Below, piece by piece: positions 4,868-6,586 of a stretch of DNA of 6,586 nt (position 1 is the first letter of the stretch; every line of letters starts with the position of its first letter). The notes beneath the pieces are model-generated. The model worked only from the letters and a program-made list of their open reading frames with translations, ran no database searches and was not told the DNA's origin. The position numbers and the translations under genes were made by a program. Where the stretch lies: assembly GCA_035480415.1 (NCBI GenBank), contig DATIHT010000005.1, forward strand, positions 1 through 6,586, written 5' to 3'. The DNA comes from DATIHT01 sp035480415. Its GTDB lineage: Bacteria > Patescibacteriota > Microgenomatia > Curtissbacterales > GWA2-41-24.

Positions 4868-5914
4868 ATGTACACACCTAAATTTTCAATTTCCAATTCG
4901 ATTCTCAAAAACATCGGCAAAATAGAAGCTTCGCGAGAAGTTATAGAAAACGCGCCTTTGGTGCCGGCTTACGAGGCTAAATTTAGGCAAGAGGCGGTAA
5001 TTCGAACCGTACATCATGGTACCCATATAGAAGGAAACGAACTGGACACCGGAGAAGTTGCGGCTGTTTTGGAGGGGGAGCACATTAGTGCGCGTGACCG
5101 GGATGTCCAAGAAGTTTTGAATTACCGTAAAGTTTTAAATTACATAGACAAAAAGCACAAAAATATAGAGGAAAAAGATCTTTTGGCAATTCATAAACTT
5201 ACAGTTGATAAAGTTTTGAGGCCGGAAGCTTCGGGTAGATACAGGCAAACACAGGTTGTTGTAAAAAATTCCAAGACGGGGGAGATTAGTTTTAAGCCGC
5301 CGGAAGCAGAACAAGTGCCTGCGTTATCTAAGGAGTTCTTTGGATGGCTTGGCAATAAGCAATCGGAAGACATTCACCCGATTTTGGTTGCCGGAATTGC
5401 ACATTACGTTCTTGCTTATATTCACCCTTTTGTAGACGGAAACGGAAGAAGCGCGCGGGCAGTTGCGACCATGGTTCTTTTTAGCCGTGGATACGACATT
5501 AAAAAGTTTTTCTCTCTGGAGGAGTTTTTTGACAGAAACGCCAAGCGTTATTACGAAACGTTGCAGGAAGTTTCCAATCAAAAAGAAGATTTAACAAATA
5601 AAGACCTGACGGTTTGGCTGGAGTATTTCTGTGAGGGTTTGGCAGAAGAGCTGGCGAGTGTGAAAGAGCGGGTTCAAAAACTCTCTTTGGATTCCAAACT
5701 CAAGGGCAGAACAGGGCAAATTGCACTCTCTGAGCGCCAAATGAAATTAGTTGAATACATGGAGGCAAACGGTGCAGTATCGAACAAACAATGGAGGCCA
5801 CTGCTTCGGGACTTTAGTGATGATACAATCCTTCGTGATTTGAAAGACTTGCAGAAAAAGGGTCTAATTAAAAAGAAAGGCAGCACCAAAGGTGCGGTTT
5901 ACGTTTTGAAATAA
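4868..5914 (+). CDS. Fic-domain protein (probable AMP transferase) with C-terminal winged helix
   Basis: Fic enzymes usually transfer AMP from ATP to a hydroxyl side chain of a target protein, often as toxins or regulators. The catalytic motif HPFVDGNGRSAR (186-197) is complete for HxFx(D/E)GNGRxxR, with catalytic His186, Asp190 and Arg194. The N-terminal helical region contains GTHIEGN (51-57), the place of the autoinhibitory (S/T)xxxE(G/N) helix; Glu55 is present, but the residue four before it is Gly instead of Ser/Thr, with Thr at the next position. The flap region is around GRYRQTQVVV (123-132). Residues about 286-348 form a winged-helix DNA-binding domain (LSERQMKLVEYM..., DDTILRDLKDLQKKGLI, then a wing), a common Fic architecture that suggests autoregulation. 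The stop TAA overlaps the next ATG (TAATG). No separate antitoxin gene is adjacent, as expected if inhibition is intramolecular. Confidence 0.93.
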   Translation: MYTPKFSISNSILKNIGKIEASREVIENAPLVPAYEAKFRQEAVIRTVHHGTHIEGNELDTGEVAAVLEGEHISARDRDVQEVLNYRKVLNYIDKKHKNIEEKDLLAIHKLTVDKVLRPEASGRYRQTQVVVKNSKTGEISFKPPEAEQVPALSKEFFGWLGNKQSEDIHPILVAGIAHYVLAYIHPFVDGNGRSARAVATMVLFSRGYDIKKFFSLEEFFDRNAKRYYETLQEVSNQKEDLTNKDLTVWLEYFCEGLAEELASVKERVQKLSLDSKLKGRTGQIALSERQMKLVEYMEANGAVSNKQWRPLLRDFSDDTILRDLKDLQKKGLIKKKGSTKGAVYVLK

Positions 5915-6516
5915 TGAGTGAAGTGAGCATAGAGTCAAGTATTGGTAACACAAGTCCGGAATATATGGATGTTAGAGATCCAAAATATAAATTGCACTGG
6001 ACTCCAATAGGGAAATTATCTGGAGTTCTTAATAAGGGTATTCTTTCCCCCTCATTTGCTCTTAGAGTAAGTGATTCAGGTTTTGATCCAACGCCAGGAA
6101 CAGCATCAAATAGAGTCGTTCATTTATATAGCGCAGGAGATTCAGTACAAGGTGAGCCGGAACAAGTTGTGGGGATTTTAGTAAAAGATTCTCAAAAAAT
6201 ACGGGAAGTAATCTCAGCAATTGACTTAGGGCGGGGAGTAGCTAGTGGTATAAACCTAGCACATTTGAGGGTTGCTCCTCGAGATTTTGTTGCCCTTGTC
6301 GTGGCTGATGAAGTACCAGGTAGAGGATTGAGTAGGCTTGGGCTAAGGAATTACTTCACCCGTCGGAATATTTGGAATCGGATTGATAAAATAAGAAAAA
6401 TAGCTGAAGAATCTGGGCAACCATTTACTATCTATGGGAATTCTGGCGATATGTATTGGCCAAAGAAGATGGCTCGCCAGGCAGTAATTGCCACGTTAAA
6501 AAGTCAATCACAATGA
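5914..6516 (+). CDS. Unknown 200-aa protein, possible ADP-ribosyltransferase-fold
   Basis: I cannot assign a family firmly. No membrane segment or signal peptide is seen. LHWTPIGKLSGVLNKGILSPSFALRV (27-52) resembles the opening of ART-fold proteins such as KptA and DarT: a His-containing strand, a helix, then a 'GI/GL' turn. VVHLYSAG (68-75) and LRVAPRDFVALVVADEV (118-134) could be later strands. A catalytic Glu in the expected place cannot be identified with confidence, so activity is uncertain. The C-terminal part (about 146-197) is basic and helical, with several Arg/Lys, and might contact nucleic acid. It is translationally coupled on both sides: its ATG overlaps the Fic stop by 1 nt and its stop overlaps the next gene by 4 nt (ATGA). 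Confidence 0.8.
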   Translation: MSEVSIESSIGNTSPEYMDVRDPKYKLHWTPIGKLSGVLNKGILSPSFALRVSDSGFDPTPGTASNRVVHLYSAGDSVQGEPEQVVGILVKDSQKIREVISAIDLGRGVASGINLAHLRVAPRDFVALVVADEVPGRGLSRLGLRNYFTRRNIWNRIDKIRKIAEESGQPFTIYGNSGDMYWPKKMARQAVIATLKSQSQ

Positions 6517-6586
6517 AATTTTCAAACCTTGCACAGTATTATGAAAAGTTAGAGGCAACGAGTAAACGCTTGGAGCTTATTGATAT
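6513..6586 (+). CDS. ATP-dependent DNA ligase, N-terminus only (runs off window)
   Basis: The ATG at 6513 overlaps the preceding TGA (ATGA). The 24 visible residues read MKFSNLAQYYEKLEATSKRL then ELID. This closely follows the start of archaeal-type ATP-dependent DNA ligases (pattern M-x-F-S-x-L-A-x-Y-x-E-K-L-E-x-T-x-S/K-R-L-E), the first helices of the DNA-binding domain. These enzymes seal nicks after self-adenylylation of a Lys in a KxDG motif, which would lie well beyond the window. Bacterial replication ligases are normally NAD-dependent LigA, so this would be an accessory or replacement ligase. The family call rests on only 24 residues. Confidence 0.75.
   Translation, partial: MKFSNLAQYYEKLEATSKRLELID

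Noticed and set aside
1..6586. tRNA, rRNA, CRISPR array, IS element or attachment site
   Set aside because: I read both strands for cloverleaf, regularly spaced repeats, transposase motifs and terminal inverted repeats and saw none.

Overview
This is an AT-rich, gene-dense bacterial fragment read almost entirely on the + strand. MutM and RecF mark it as bacterial. The short overlapping genes, the many orphan proteins, the near-absence of Shine-Dalgarno sequences and a DNA ligase start of the archaeal/ATP-dependent type are what I would expect from a Candidate Phyla Radiation (Patescibacteria) genome, for example a Microgenomates- or WWE3-like lineage. That placement is an inference from overall look, not a demonstrated phylogeny. 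TGA is used as a normal stop.

Left part (1-3264): the C-terminal ~284 residues of formamidopyrimidine-DNA glycosylase (mutM; the N-terminus is outside the window), a 122-bp AT-rich spacer built from four copies of a 12-nt motif, a 12-TM MFS transporter, and recF, whose GTG start lies inside the end of the transporter gene. MutM and RecF give this part a DNA-repair flavour.

Middle part (3265-4217): a probably leaderless orphan gene of 148 codons, which carries a perfect 12-bp hairpin inside its coding sequence. It is followed by a clear SAM-I (S-box) riboswitch with a terminator expression platform. The riboswitch does not precede a recognisable methionine or SAM gene. It precedes an 85-codon orphan that has the only perfect Shine-Dalgarno in the window. 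This is the most unusual item here.

Right part (4218-6586): a good sigma70-type promoter, then a GC-rich hairpin that would sit at the extreme 5' end of the transcript, then a tightly packed gene string: a five-TM Yip1-family membrane protein, a Fic-domain protein with an intact HPFxxGNGRxxR motif and a C-terminal winged helix, a 200-aa protein that faintly resembles ADP-ribosyltransferase-fold proteins, and the first 24 codons of an ATP-dependent DNA ligase. The last three genes overlap by 1 and 4 nt, so they are probably cotranslated. Fic, a possible ART-like protein and a ligase all use nucleotide-transfer chemistry, which makes this a candidate effector or DNA-maintenance cassette.
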